DNA of 64,000 nucleotides from Megalopta genalis (GCF_051020955.1 NW_027476096.1:2876218-2940217); one strand, 5' to 3'. Shown: positions 1-14,271, counted from the stretch's first letter. Numbers and translations: made by a program. The notes: a model not told the origin generated them from the sequence alone.

Positions 1-3000
1 TTAGATTCAAATACTTGTGATATACATGATTTAGCTTCAACTGCATGCGAAACAAACGAGTTAGCTTCAAATACATACGAAACACATGATTTAGCTCCAA
101 ATCAATGCGAAGTAGAAGGCATAGCTTCAAATCCATGCAAATCAAACGGTTTAGCTTCAAATACTTGTGATATACTTGATTTATATTCAAGTGCATGCGA
201 AACAAACGAGTTAGCTTTAAATCCATGCGAAACACATGATTTAGCTTCAAATCAATGCGAACTAGAAGGGTTATAATCAAATCCGTGCGAATCAAATGGT
301 TTAGCTTCAAATACTTGTGATATACATGATTTAGCTTCAACAGCGTGCGAAACAAACGAGTTAGCTTCAAATCCATGCGAAACACATGATTTAGCTTCAA
401 ATCAATGCGAAGTATAGGGCTTGTCTTCAAATCCATGCGAAACAAATCGTTTCGCTTCAAATACTTGTGATATACATGATTTAACTTCAACTGCATGTAA
501 ATACAAACGAGTTAGCTTAAAATCCAAGCGGAACACATGATTTAGCTTCAAATTAATGCGAAGTAGAAGGCATAGCTTCAAATCCAAGCGAAACACATGA
601 TTCATCTTCAAATCAATACGAAGTAGAAGGCATAGCTTCAAATCCATGCGAATCAAACGGTTTAGCTTCAAATATTTGTGATATACTTGATTTAGATTCA
701 AGTGCGTGCGAAACAAACGAGTTAGCTTCAAAATCCCAGCGAAATGCATGATTCATCTTGCAATCAATGCGAGGTAGAAGGCTTAGCTTCAAATCCATGC
801 GAATCAAACGGTTTAGGTTCAAATACTTGTGATATACATGATTTGGCTTCAACAGCTTGCGAAACAAACGAGTTAGCTTCAAATACTTGCAAAACACATG
901 ATTTAGCTCCAAATCAATCCGAAGTAGAAGGCATAGCTACAAATCCATGTGAATCAAATGGTTTATCTTCAAATACTTGTGATATGCATGACTTATCTTC
1001 AACTGCATGCGAAACAAACGAGTTAGCTTCAAATCCATGGGAAACACATGATTTAGCTTCAAATCAATGCGAACTAGAAGGGTTATCATCAAATCCGTGC
1101 GAATCAAATGGTTTAGCTTCAAATACTTGTGATATACATGATTTACCTTCAACTGCATGCGAAACAAACGAGTTAGCTTCTAATCCATGCGCAACACATG
1201 ATTTAGCTTCAAATCAATGCGAAGTAGAAGGGTTATCTTCGAATCCATGCCAAACAAATGGTTTAGCTTCAAACACTTGTGATATACATGACTTAGCTTC
1301 AACTGCATGCGAAACAACGAGTTATCTTTAAATCCATGCGAAACACATGATTTAACTCCAAATCAATGCGAAGTAGAAGGCTTTGCATCAAATCCATGCG
1401 AAAAACATGATTTAGCTTCAAATTAATGCGAAGTAGAAGGGTTATCTTCGAATCCATGCGAAACAAATGATTTAGATTCAAACGCTTTTGATATACATGA
1501 TTTAACTTCAACTGCATGTGATAGAAACGAGTTAGCTTCAAAATCCCAGCGAAATACATGATTTAACTTCAAATCAATGCGAGGTAGAAGGCTTAGCTTC
1601 AAATCCATGCGAATCAAACGGTTTAGCTTCAAATACTTGTGATATTCTTGATTTATATTCAAGTGCATGCGAAACAAACGAGGTAGCTTTAAATCCATGC
1701 GAAACACATGATTTAGCTCCAAATCAATGCGAAGTAGAAGGCATAGCTTCAAATCCATGGGAATCAAATGGTTTATCTTCAAATACTTGTGATATACATG
1801 ACTTAGCTTCAACTGCATGCGAAACAAACTAGTTAGATTCAAATCAATGCGAAACACATGCTTTAGCTTCAAATCAATGCGAACTAGAAGGGTTATCATC
1901 AAATCCGTGCGAATCAAATGGTTTAGCTTCAAATACTTGTGATATACATGATTTAGCTTCAACAGCATGAGAATCAAACGAGTTAGCTTCAAATCCATGC
2001 CAAACACATGATTTAGCTTCAAATAAAGCGAAGTAGAAAGGTTATCTTCGAATCCATGCTAAACAATTCGTTTAGCATCAAATACTTGTGATATACATGA
2101 TTTAACTTCAACTGCATGTGATACAAACGAGTTAGCTTAAAATCCAAGCGAAACACATTATTTAGCATCAAATCAATGCGAGGTAGAAGGCTTAGCTTCA
2201 AATCCATGCGAAACACATGATTTAACTACAAATCAATGCGAAGTAGAAGGCTTTGCTTCAAATCCATACGAAACACATGATTTAGCTTCAAATCAATGCG
2301 AAGTAGAAGGATTATCTTCGAATCCATGAAAAACAAATGGTTTAGCTTCAAACAAATTGTGATATACATGATTTAGCTTCAACTGCATGCGAAACAAACG
2401 AGTTAGCCTTAAATCCATGCGAAACACATGATTTAGCTCCAAATCAATGTGAACTAGAAGGGTTATCATCAAATCCGTGCGAATCAAATGGTTTTGCTTC
2501 AAATACTTGTGATATACTTGATTTAGCTTCAACAGCATGCGAAACAAACGAGTTAGCTTCAAATCCATGCGAAACACATGACTTAGCATCAAATCAATGC
2601 GAAGTAGGAGGCTTATATTCAAATCCATGCGAAACACATGATTTAACTCCAAATCAATGCGAAGTAGAAGGCTTTGTTTCAAATCCATGCGAAAAACATG
2701 ATTTAGCTCCAAATCAATGCGAAGTAGAAGGGTTATCTTCGAATCCATGCGAAACAAATGATTTAGCTTCAAACACTTGTGATATACATGATTTAACTTC
2801 AACTGCATGTGATACAAATGAATTAGCTTAAAATCCAAGCGGATCACATGATTTAGCTTCAAATCCATGCGAAGTAGAATGCTGAGTTGCAAATCCATGC
2901 GAATCAAATGTTTTAGCTTCAAATACTTGTGATAAACATGATTTAGCTTCAACTGCATGCGATATAAACGAGTTAGATTCAAATCCATGCGAAAAACATG

Positions 3001-5372
3001 ATTTAGCTTCAAATCAATGCGAAGTAGAAGGGTTATCTTCGAATCCATGCGAAACAAATGATTTAGCTTCAAACACTTGTGATATTCATGATTTAACTTC
3101 AACTGCATGTGAAACAAACGAGTTAGCTTAAAATCCAAGCGAAACACATTATTTAGATTCATATCAATGCGAAGTAGAAGGCTGTGCTTCAAATCCAAGC
3201 GAAACACATGATTCATCTTCAAATCAATACGAAGTAGAAGGCTTAGCTTAAAATCCATGGGAATCAAATGGTTTATCTTCAAATACTTGTGATATACATG
3301 ACTTATCTTCAACTGCATGCGAAACACATGGTTTAGCTTAATATTCATGCGAAACAAATGGTTTAGCTTCAAATACTTGTGATATGCATGATTTAGCCTC
3401 AACTGCATGCTAAGCAAACGAGTTAGCTTCAAATCCTAGCGAAACACATGATTTAGCTTCAAATTCATGCGAAACACATTGTTTAGCGTAATATTCATTT
3501 GAAACAAATGCTTCAGCTTCAAATACTTGTGATATAGATGATATAGCTTCAACTGCATGCGAAACAAACCAGTTAGCTTCAAATCCAAGCGAGACACATG
3601 ATTTAGCTTCAAATCAACGCGAAGTAGAATGCTTAGCTTCAAATCTATGCGAAACAAATGGTTCAGCTTCAAATGCTTGTGATATACATGATTTAGCTTC
3701 AACTGCATGCGAAACAAACCAGTTAGCTTCAAATCCAGGCGACACACATGATTTAGCTTCAAATCAATGCGAAGTAGAAGGCTTAGCTTCAAATCCATGC
3801 GAATCAAATGGTTTAACTTCAAATACTTTTGATATACATAATTAGATCCAACTGCATGCGAAACAAACGAGTCAGCTTCAAATCCATGCGAATCACATGA
3901 TTCAGCTTCAAATTCATTCGAAATACATGGTTTAGCATAATATTCTTGCGAATCAAATGGTTTAACTTCAAATACTTGTGATATGCATGATTTAGCCTCA
4001 ACTGCATGCTAAGCAAACGAGTTAGCTTCAAATCCTAGCGAAACACATGATTTAGCTTCAAATTCATGCGAAACACATTGTTTAGCTTAATATTCATTTG
4101 AAACAAATGCTTCAGCTTCAAATACTTGTGATATAGATGATATAGCTTCAACTGCATGCGAAACAAACCAGTTAGCTTCAAATCCAAGCGAGACACATGA
4201 TTTAGCTTCAAATCAACGCGAAGTAGAATGCTTAGCTTTAAATCCACGCGAATCAAACGGTTTAGCTTCAAATACTAGTGATATACTTGATTTAGATTCA
4301 AGTGCGTGCGAAACAAACGAGTTAGCTTCAAAATCCCAGCGAAATACATGATTTATCTTCAAATCAATGCGAGGTAGAAGGCTTAGCTTCAAATCCATGC
4401 GAATCAAACGGTTTACGTTCAAATACTTGTGATATACATGATTTAGCTTCAACAGCATGCGAAACAAACGAGTTAGCTTCAAATACATGCGAAACACATG
4501 ATTTAGCTCCAAATCAATGCGAAGTAGAAGGCATAGCTACAAATCCATGTGAATCAAATGGTTTATATTCAAATACTTGTGATACGCATGACTTAGCTTC
4601 AACTGCATGCGAAACAAACGAGATAGCTTCAAATCCATGGGAAACACATGATTTAGCTTCAAATCAATGCGAACTAGAAGGGTTATCATCAAATCCGTGC
4701 GAATCAAATGGTTTAGCTTCAAAAACTTGTGGTAAACATGATTTAGCTTCAACAGCATGCGAAACAAACGAATTAGCTTCAAATACATGCGAAACACATG
4801 ATTTAGCTTCAAATCAAAGCGAAGTAGAAAGGTTATCTTCGAATCCATGCGAAACAAATCGTTTAGCATCAAATACTTGTGATATACATGATTAAAACTT
4901 CAACTGCATGTGATACAAACGAGTTAGTTTAAAATCCATGCGGAACACATTATTTAGCTTCAAATCAATGCGAGGTAGAAGGCTTAGCTTCAAATCCATG
5001 CGAAACACATGATTTAGCTTCAAATCCATGCGAACTAGAAGGGTTATCATCAAATCCGTGCGAATCAAATGGTTTAGATTCAAATACTTTTGATATACAT
5101 GATTTAGCTTCAACTGCATGCGAAACAACGAGTTAGCTTTAAATCCATGCGAAACACATGATTTAGCTTCAAATCAATGCGAAATAGAAGGGTTATCATC
5201 AAATCCGTGCGAATCAAATGGTTTAGATTCAAATACTTGTGATATACATGATTTAGCTTCAACTGCATGCGAAACAAACGAGTTAACTTCAAATCCATGC
5301 GAAACACATGATTTAGCTCCAAATCAATGCGAACTAGAAGGGTTATCATCAAATCCGTGCGAATCAAATGGT
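1..5372 (+). repeat. Higher-order repeat family I, copy 1 (5,372 bp)
   Basis: Base 1 corresponds to base 5373, and the two copies stay aligned at an offset of exactly 5,372 bp up to 4817/10189. Reading them against each other I noticed only three substitutions: 536 C against 5908 T, 1476 A against 6848 C, and 3592 A against 8964 G. Small insertions and deletions are shared too, for example the extra base near 499/5871 and the deleted base in E near 1317/6689. The copy contains an older internal duplication: about 3,361-3,600 resembles 3,960-4,199 at offset 599. Since the window begins inside the array, the true left edge of this copy is unknown. Confidence 0.93.
5223..5372 (+). repeat. Representative 150-bp unit: five monomer classes D-E-A-B-C
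   Basis: This stretch shows the five-monomer composite unit cleanly, as D (5223-5252), E (5253-5282), A (5283-5312), B (5313-5342) and C (5343-5372); the next D starts at 5373. The classes differ mainly in the second half of the monomer. A has triplet CCA and tail ACACATGAT. B has CAA and tail GTAGAAGGC. C has CCA and tail TCAAACGGT (or TCAAATGGT). D has ACT, TGTGAT in place of TGCGAA, and tail ATACATGAT. E has ACT at 10-12, GCA at 13-15 and tail ACAAACGAG. The same order recurs through all 64 kb, with occasional skipped or inserted monomers. The five classes must therefore have diverged before the 150-bp unit was amplified. Confidence 0.95.
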
Positions 5373-8300
5373 TTAGATTCAAATACTTGTGATATACATG
5401 ATTTAGCTTCAACTGCATGCGAAACAAACGAGTTAGCTTCAAATACATACGAAACACATGATTTAGCTCCAAATCAATGCGAAGTAGAAGGCATAGCTTC
5501 AAATCCATGCAAATCAAACGGTTTAGCTTCAAATACTTGTGATATACTTGATTTATATTCAAGTGCATGCGAAACAAACGAGTTAGCTTTAAATCCATGC
5601 GAAACACATGATTTAGCTTCAAATCAATGCGAACTAGAAGGGTTATAATCAAATCCGTGCGAATCAAATGGTTTAGCTTCAAATACTTGTGATATACATG
5701 ATTTAGCTTCAACAGCGTGCGAAACAAACGAGTTAGCTTCAAATCCATGCGAAACACATGATTTAGCTTCAAATCAATGCGAAGTATAGGGCTTGTCTTC
5801 AAATCCATGCGAAACAAATCGTTTCGCTTCAAATACTTGTGATATACATGATTTAACTTCAACTGCATGTAAATACAAACGAGTTAGCTTAAAATCCAAG
5901 CGGAACATATGATTTAGCTTCAAATTAATGCGAAGTAGAAGGCATAGCTTCAAATCCAAGCGAAACACATGATTCATCTTCAAATCAATACGAAGTAGAA
6001 GGCATAGCTTCAAATCCATGCGAATCAAACGGTTTAGCTTCAAATATTTGTGATATACTTGATTTAGATTCAAGTGCGTGCGAAACAAACGAGTTAGCTT
6101 CAAAATCCCAGCGAAATGCATGATTCATCTTGCAATCAATGCGAGGTAGAAGGCTTAGCTTCAAATCCATGCGAATCAAACGGTTTAGGTTCAAATACTT
6201 GTGATATACATGATTTGGCTTCAACAGCTTGCGAAACAAACGAGTTAGCTTCAAATACTTGCAAAACACATGATTTAGCTCCAAATCAATCCGAAGTAGA
6301 AGGCATAGCTACAAATCCATGTGAATCAAATGGTTTATCTTCAAATACTTGTGATATGCATGACTTATCTTCAACTGCATGCGAAACAAACGAGTTAGCT
6401 TCAAATCCATGGGAAACACATGATTTAGCTTCAAATCAATGCGAACTAGAAGGGTTATCATCAAATCCGTGCGAATCAAATGGTTTAGCTTCAAATACTT
6501 GTGATATACATGATTTACCTTCAACTGCATGCGAAACAAACGAGTTAGCTTCTAATCCATGCGCAACACATGATTTAGCTTCAAATCAATGCGAAGTAGA
6601 AGGGTTATCTTCGAATCCATGCCAAACAAATGGTTTAGCTTCAAACACTTGTGATATACATGACTTAGCTTCAACTGCATGCGAAACAACGAGTTATCTT
6701 TAAATCCATGCGAAACACATGATTTAACTCCAAATCAATGCGAAGTAGAAGGCTTTGCATCAAATCCATGCGAAAAACATGATTTAGCTTCAAATTAATG
6801 CGAAGTAGAAGGGTTATCTTCGAATCCATGCGAAACAAATGATTTAGCTTCAAACGCTTTTGATATACATGATTTAACTTCAACTGCATGTGATAGAAAC
6901 GAGTTAGCTTCAAAATCCCAGCGAAATACATGATTTAACTTCAAATCAATGCGAGGTAGAAGGCTTAGCTTCAAATCCATGCGAATCAAACGGTTTAGCT
7001 TCAAATACTTGTGATATTCTTGATTTATATTCAAGTGCATGCGAAACAAACGAGGTAGCTTTAAATCCATGCGAAACACATGATTTAGCTCCAAATCAAT
7101 GCGAAGTAGAAGGCATAGCTTCAAATCCATGGGAATCAAATGGTTTATCTTCAAATACTTGTGATATACATGACTTAGCTTCAACTGCATGCGAAACAAA
7201 CTAGTTAGATTCAAATCAATGCGAAACACATGCTTTAGCTTCAAATCAATGCGAACTAGAAGGGTTATCATCAAATCCGTGCGAATCAAATGGTTTAGCT
7301 TCAAATACTTGTGATATACATGATTTAGCTTCAACAGCATGAGAATCAAACGAGTTAGCTTCAAATCCATGCCAAACACATGATTTAGCTTCAAATAAAG
7401 CGAAGTAGAAAGGTTATCTTCGAATCCATGCTAAACAATTCGTTTAGCATCAAATACTTGTGATATACATGATTTAACTTCAACTGCATGTGATACAAAC
7501 GAGTTAGCTTAAAATCCAAGCGAAACACATTATTTAGCATCAAATCAATGCGAGGTAGAAGGCTTAGCTTCAAATCCATGCGAAACACATGATTTAACTA
7601 CAAATCAATGCGAAGTAGAAGGCTTTGCTTCAAATCCATACGAAACACATGATTTAGCTTCAAATCAATGCGAAGTAGAAGGATTATCTTCGAATCCATG
7701 AAAAACAAATGGTTTAGCTTCAAACAAATTGTGATATACATGATTTAGCTTCAACTGCATGCGAAACAAACGAGTTAGCCTTAAATCCATGCGAAACACA
7801 TGATTTAGCTCCAAATCAATGTGAACTAGAAGGGTTATCATCAAATCCGTGCGAATCAAATGGTTTTGCTTCAAATACTTGTGATATACTTGATTTAGCT
7901 TCAACAGCATGCGAAACAAACGAGTTAGCTTCAAATCCATGCGAAACACATGACTTAGCATCAAATCAATGCGAAGTAGGAGGCTTATATTCAAATCCAT
8001 GCGAAACACATGATTTAACTCCAAATCAATGCGAAGTAGAAGGCTTTGTTTCAAATCCATGCGAAAAACATGATTTAGCTCCAAATCAATGCGAAGTAGA
8101 AGGGTTATCTTCGAATCCATGCGAAACAAATGATTTAGCTTCAAACACTTGTGATATACATGATTTAACTTCAACTGCATGTGATACAAATGAATTAGCT
8201 TAAAATCCAAGCGGATCACATGATTTAGCTTCAAATCCATGCGAAGTAGAATGCTGAGTTGCAAATCCATGCGAATCAAATGTTTTAGCTTCAAATACTT

Positions 8301-10189
8301 GTGATAAACATGATTTAGCTTCAACTGCATGCGATATAAACGAGTTAGATTCAAATCCATGCGAAAAACATGATTTAGCTTCAAATCAATGCGAAGTAGA
8401 AGGGTTATCTTCGAATCCATGCGAAACAAATGATTTAGCTTCAAACACTTGTGATATTCATGATTTAACTTCAACTGCATGTGAAACAAACGAGTTAGCT
8501 TAAAATCCAAGCGAAACACATTATTTAGATTCATATCAATGCGAAGTAGAAGGCTGTGCTTCAAATCCAAGCGAAACACATGATTCATCTTCAAATCAAT
8601 ACGAAGTAGAAGGCTTAGCTTAAAATCCATGGGAATCAAATGGTTTATCTTCAAATACTTGTGATATACATGACTTATCTTCAACTGCATGCGAAACACA
8701 TGGTTTAGCTTAATATTCATGCGAAACAAATGGTTTAGCTTCAAATACTTGTGATATGCATGATTTAGCCTCAACTGCATGCTAAGCAAACGAGTTAGCT
8801 TCAAATCCTAGCGAAACACATGATTTAGCTTCAAATTCATGCGAAACACATTGTTTAGCGTAATATTCATTTGAAACAAATGCTTCAGCTTCAAATACTT
8901 GTGATATAGATGATATAGCTTCAACTGCATGCGAAACAAACCAGTTAGCTTCAAATCCAAGCGGGACACATGATTTAGCTTCAAATCAACGCGAAGTAGA
9001 ATGCTTAGCTTCAAATCTATGCGAAACAAATGGTTCAGCTTCAAATGCTTGTGATATACATGATTTAGCTTCAACTGCATGCGAAACAAACCAGTTAGCT
9101 TCAAATCCAGGCGACACACATGATTTAGCTTCAAATCAATGCGAAGTAGAAGGCTTAGCTTCAAATCCATGCGAATCAAATGGTTTAACTTCAAATACTT
9201 TTGATATACATAATTAGATCCAACTGCATGCGAAACAAACGAGTCAGCTTCAAATCCATGCGAATCACATGATTCAGCTTCAAATTCATTCGAAATACAT
9301 GGTTTAGCATAATATTCTTGCGAATCAAATGGTTTAACTTCAAATACTTGTGATATGCATGATTTAGCCTCAACTGCATGCTAAGCAAACGAGTTAGCTT
9401 CAAATCCTAGCGAAACACATGATTTAGCTTCAAATTCATGCGAAACACATTGTTTAGCTTAATATTCATTTGAAACAAATGCTTCAGCTTCAAATACTTG
9501 TGATATAGATGATATAGCTTCAACTGCATGCGAAACAAACCAGTTAGCTTCAAATCCAAGCGAGACACATGATTTAGCTTCAAATCAACGCGAAGTAGAA
9601 TGCTTAGCTTTAAATCCACGCGAATCAAACGGTTTAGCTTCAAATACTAGTGATATACTTGATTTAGATTCAAGTGCGTGCGAAACAAACGAGTTAGCTT
9701 CAAAATCCCAGCGAAATACATGATTTATCTTCAAATCAATGCGAGGTAGAAGGCTTAGCTTCAAATCCATGCGAATCAAACGGTTTACGTTCAAATACTT
9801 GTGATATACATGATTTAGCTTCAACAGCATGCGAAACAAACGAGTTAGCTTCAAATACATGCGAAACACATGATTTAGCTCCAAATCAATGCGAAGTAGA
9901 AGGCATAGCTACAAATCCATGTGAATCAAATGGTTTATATTCAAATACTTGTGATACGCATGACTTAGCTTCAACTGCATGCGAAACAAACGAGATAGCT
10001 TCAAATCCATGGGAAACACATGATTTAGCTTCAAATCAATGCGAACTAGAAGGGTTATCATCAAATCCGTGCGAATCAAATGGTTTAGCTTCAAAAACTT
10101 GTGGTAAACATGATTTAGCTTCAACAGCATGCGAAACAAACGAATTAGCTTCAAATACATGCGAAACACATGATTTAGCTTCAAATCAA
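5373..10189 (+). repeat. Higher-order repeat family I, copy 2 (shortened at its right end)
   Basis: Nearly identical to 1-4817. It leaves copy 1 at 10190, inside an A-to-B monomer junction, and continues with sequence equivalent to position 406 onward of copy 1 (the variant reading GAAGTATAGGGC). The junction therefore joins a point near 4,817 of one copy to a point near 405 of the next. It skips 960 bp, exactly 32 monomers, as expected of unequal exchange between copies paired in monomer register. Open frames and stops fall at the same relative places in both copies. Confidence 0.92.
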
Positions 10190-13100
10190 TGCGAAGTATA
10201 GGGCTTGTCTTCAAATCCATGCGAAACAAATCGTTTCGCTTCAAATACTTGTGATATACATGATTTAACTTCAACTGCATGTGATACAAACGAGTTAGCT
10301 TAAAATCCAAGCGGAACACATGATTTAGCTTCAAATTAATGCGAAGTAGAAGGCATAGCTTCAAATCCAAGCGAAACACATGATTCATCTTCAAATCAAT
10401 ACGAAGTAGAAGGCTTAGCTTCAAATCCATGCGAATCAAACGGTTTAGCTTCAAATATTTGTGATATACTTGATTTAGATTCAAGTGCGTGCGAAACAAA
10501 CGAGTTAGCTTCAAAATCCCAGCGAAATGCATGATTCATCTTCCAATCAATGCGAGGTAGAAGGCTTAGCTTCAAATCCATGCGAATCAAACGGTTTAGG
10601 TTCAAATACTTGTGATATACATGATTTGGCTTCAACAGCTTGCGAAACAAACGAGTTAGCTTCAAATACTTGCAAAACACATGATTTAGCTCCAAATCAA
10701 TCCGAAGTAGAAGGCATAGCTACAAATCCATGTGAATCAAATGGTTTATCTTCAAATACTTGTGATATGCATGACTTATCTTCAACTGCATGCGAAACAA
10801 ACGAGTTAGCTTCAAATCCATGGGAAACACATGATTTAGCTTCAAATCAATGCGAACTAGAAGGGTTATCATCAAATCCGTGCGAATCAAATGGTTTAGC
10901 TTCAAATACTTGTGATATACATGATTTAGCTTCTACTGCATGCGAAAAAATCGAGTTAGCTTCAAATCCACGCGAAAAACGTGATTTAGCTTCAAATCAA
11001 TGCGAGGTAGAAGGCTTAGCTTCAAATCCATGCGAAACACATGATTTAGCTTCAAATCAATGCGAAGTAGAAGGGTTCTCTTCGAATCCATGCGAAACAA
11101 ATGGTTTAGCTTCAAACACTTGTGATATACATGATTTAGCTTCAACATCATGCGAAACAAACGAGTTAGCTTCAAATACATGCGAAACATATGATTTAAC
11201 ATCAAATCAATGCGAAGCAGAAGGCTGATTTTCGAATCCATGCGAAACAGATGGATTAGCTTCAAATACTTGTGATATACATGATTTAGCTTCAACTGCA
11301 TGCGAAACAAACGAGTTAGCTTCAAATCCATACGAAACACATGATTTAACTCCAAATCAATGCGAAGTAGAAGGCTTTGCATCAAATCCATGCGAAAAAC
11401 ATGATTTAGCTTCAAATCAATGCGAAGTAGAAGGGTTATCTTCGAATCCATGCGAAACAAATGATTTAGCTTCAAACGCTTTTGATATACATGATTTAAC
11501 TTCAACTGCATGTGATAGAAACGAGTTAGCTTCAAAATCCCAGCGAAATACATGATTTAACTTCAAATCAATGCGAGGTAGAAGGCTTAGCTTCAAATCC
11601 ATGCGAATCAAACGATTTAGCTTCAAATACTTGTGATATTCTTGATTTATATTCAAGTGCATGCGAAACAAACGAGGTAGCTTTAAATCCATGCGAAACA
11701 CATGATTTAGCTCCAAATCAATGCGAAGTAGAAGGCATAGCTTCAAATCCATGGGAATCAAATGGTTTATCTTCAAATACTTGTGATATACATGACTTAG
11801 CTTCAACTGCATGCGAAACAATCTAGTTAGATTCAAATCAATGCGAAACACATGCTTTAGCTTCAAATCAATGCGAACTAGAAGGGTTATCATCAAATCC
11901 GTGCGAATCAAATGGATTAGCTTCAAATACTTGTGATATACATGATTTAGCTTCAACAGCATGAGAATCAAACGAGTTAGCTTCAAATCCATGCCAAACA
12001 CATGATTTAGCTTCAAATAAAGCGAAGTAGAAAGGTTATCTTCGAATCCATGCTAAACAATTCGTTTAGCATCAAATACTTGTGATATACATGATTTAAC
12101 TTCAACTGCATGTGATACAAACGAGTTAGCTTAAAATCCAAGCGGAACACATTATTTAGCATCAAATCAATGCGAGGTAGAAGGCTTAGCTTCAAATCCA
12201 TGCGAAACACATGATTTAGCATCAAATCAATGCGAAGTAGGAGGCTTATCTTCAAATCCATGCGAAACACATGATTTAACTACAAATCAATGCGAAGTAG
12301 AAGGCTTTGCTTCAAATCCATACGAAACACATGATTTAGCTTCAAATCAATGCGAAGTAGAAGGATTATCTTCGAATCCATGAAAAACAAATGGTTTAGC
12401 TTCAAACAAATTGTGATATACATGATTTAGCTTCAACTGCATGCGAAACAAACGAGTTAGCCTTAAATCCATGCGAAACACATGATTTAGCTCCAAATCA
12501 ATGCGAACTAGAAGGGTTATCATCAAATCCGTGCGAATCAAATGGTTTTGCTTCAAACACTTGTGATATACATGATTTAACTTCAACTGCATGTGATACA
12601 AATGAATTAGCTTAAAATCCAAGCGGATCACATGATTTAGCTTCAAATCCATGCGAAGTAGAATGCTGAGTTGCAAATCCATGCGAATCAAATGTTTTAG
12701 CTTCAAATACTTGTGATATACATGATTTAGCTTCAACTGCATGCGATATAAACGAGTTAGATTCAAATCCATGCGAAAAACATGATTTAGCTTCAAATCA
12801 ATGCGAAGTAGAAGGGTTATCTTCGAATCCATGCGAAACAAATGATTTAGCTTCAAACACTTGTGATATTCATGATTTAACTTCAACTGCATGTGAAACA
12901 AACGAGTTAGCTTAAAATCCAAGCGAAACACATTATTTAGCTTCATATCAATGCGAAGTAGAAGGCTGTGCTTCAAATCCAAGCGAAACACATGATTCAT
13001 CTTCAAATCAATACGAAGTAGAAGGCTTAGCTTAAAATCCATGGGAATCAAATGGTTTATCTTCAAATACTTGTGATATACATGACTTATCTTCAACTGC

Positions 13101-13930
13101 ATGCGAAACACTTGGTTTAGCTTAATATTCATGCGAAACAAATGGTTTAGCTTCAAATACTTGTGATATGCATGATTTAGCCTCAACTGCATGCTAAGCA
13201 AACGAGTTAGCTTCAAATCCTAGCGAAACACATGATTTAGCTTCAAATTCATGCGAAACACATTGTTTAGCGTAATATTCATTTGAAACAAATGCTTCAG
13301 CTTCAAATACTTGTGGTATAGATGATATAGCTTCAACTGCATGCGAAACAAACCAGTTAGCTTCAAATCCAAGCGAGACACATGATTTAGCTTCAAATCA
13401 ACGCGAAGTAGAATGCTTAGCTTCAAATCTATGCGAAACAAATGGTTCAGCTTCAAATGCTTGTGATATACATGATTTAGCTTCAACTGCATGCGAAACA
13501 AACGACTTAGCTTCAAATCCAGGCGACACACATGATTTAGCTTCAAATCAATGCGAAGTAGAAGGCTTAGCTTCAAATCCATGCGAATCAAATGGTTTAA
13601 CTTCAAATACTTTTGATATACATAATTAGATCCAACTGCATGCGAAACAAACGAGTCAGCTTCAAATCCATGCGAAACACATGATTTAGCTTCAAATTCA
13701 TGCGAAACACATTGTTTAGCTTAATATTCATTTGAAACAAATGCTTCAGCTTCAAATACTTGTGATATAGATGATATAGCTTAAACTGCATGCGAAACAA
13801 ACCAGTTAGCTTCAAATCCAAGCGAGACACATGATTTAGCTTCAAATCAACGCGAAGTAGAATGCTTAGCTTCAAATCTATGCGAAACAAATGTTTCAGC
13901 TTCAAATACTTGTGATATACATCATTGAGC
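10190..13930 (+). repeat. Higher-order repeat family I, copy 3 (rearranged)
   Basis: Aligns to copy 2 at offset 4,412/4,411 from 10,190 to about 10,930. The offset then becomes 4,622 (seven extra monomers plus one base), 4,682 (two more monomers), back to 4,412 near 13,220, and 4,262 near 13,681 (five monomers missing). The length changes are multiples of 30 bp apart from one single-base indel. Compared with copies 1 and 2 it lacks the extra base near 499/5871 and has more substitutions, so it is the older relative of the three. Homology fades at about 13,870-13,930, where it runs into the diverse core. The last part repeats a block with GCTTCAGCTTCAAATACTTG followed by a D tail reading ATAGATGAT. 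Confidence 0.85.
10527..11228 (+). other. Longest + strand open frame, 233 codons, decapeptide Cys repeat; probably not a gene
   Basis: Starts with ATG at 10527 and ends at TGA 11226-11228. Translation gives successive ten-residue units of the type LASNPCETHD, LASNQCEVEG, LASNPCESNG, LASNTCDIHD and LASTACETNE, with Cys at unit position 6 (7 in some E units read with the shift) and Asn or Thr before it. There is no signal peptide, no non-repetitive N-terminal domain and no recognisable fold. The start arises only because local indels bring an ATG into this frame. Homologous open frames at 744-1331 and 6116-6703 end at different places. I recognise no family. I list it as the best example of the + frame, not as a supported gene. 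Confidence 0.08.
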
Positions 13931-14271
13931 TTCAAATGCATGCGAAACAAACGAGTTAGCTTCAAATCCAGCGAAAAACATGATTTAAGTTCAAATCAAC
14001 GTGAAGTAGAATGCTTAGTTTTAAATCCACGCGAAACGAAAGATTTAGCTTCAAATACTTGCCAATATAAGTGATATAGCTTCAAATGCAGGCGAAACAA
14101 ACGAGTGCGCTTTAAATCCATGCGAAACACATCATTTGGCTTCAAATCAATGCGAAGTAGAAGGCTTAGCTTCAAATCCATGCGAATCAAACGGTTTAGC
14201 TTCAAATACTTGTGATGTACTTGATTTAGATTCAAGTGCGTGCGAAACAAACGAGTTAGCTTCAAATCCAA

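Noticed and set aside
2293..3432. 379-codon antisense open frame, repeated identically at 7665-8804
   Set aside because: Identity of the two frames is explained by the 5,372-bp duplication, not by selection; the third copy of this block is altered to 289 codons.
2860..3910. Yeast CDEI-like octamer ATCACATG in some A monomers
   Set aside because: It is a one-base variant of the common ACACATG tail, and no CDEII- or CDEIII-like element accompanies it.
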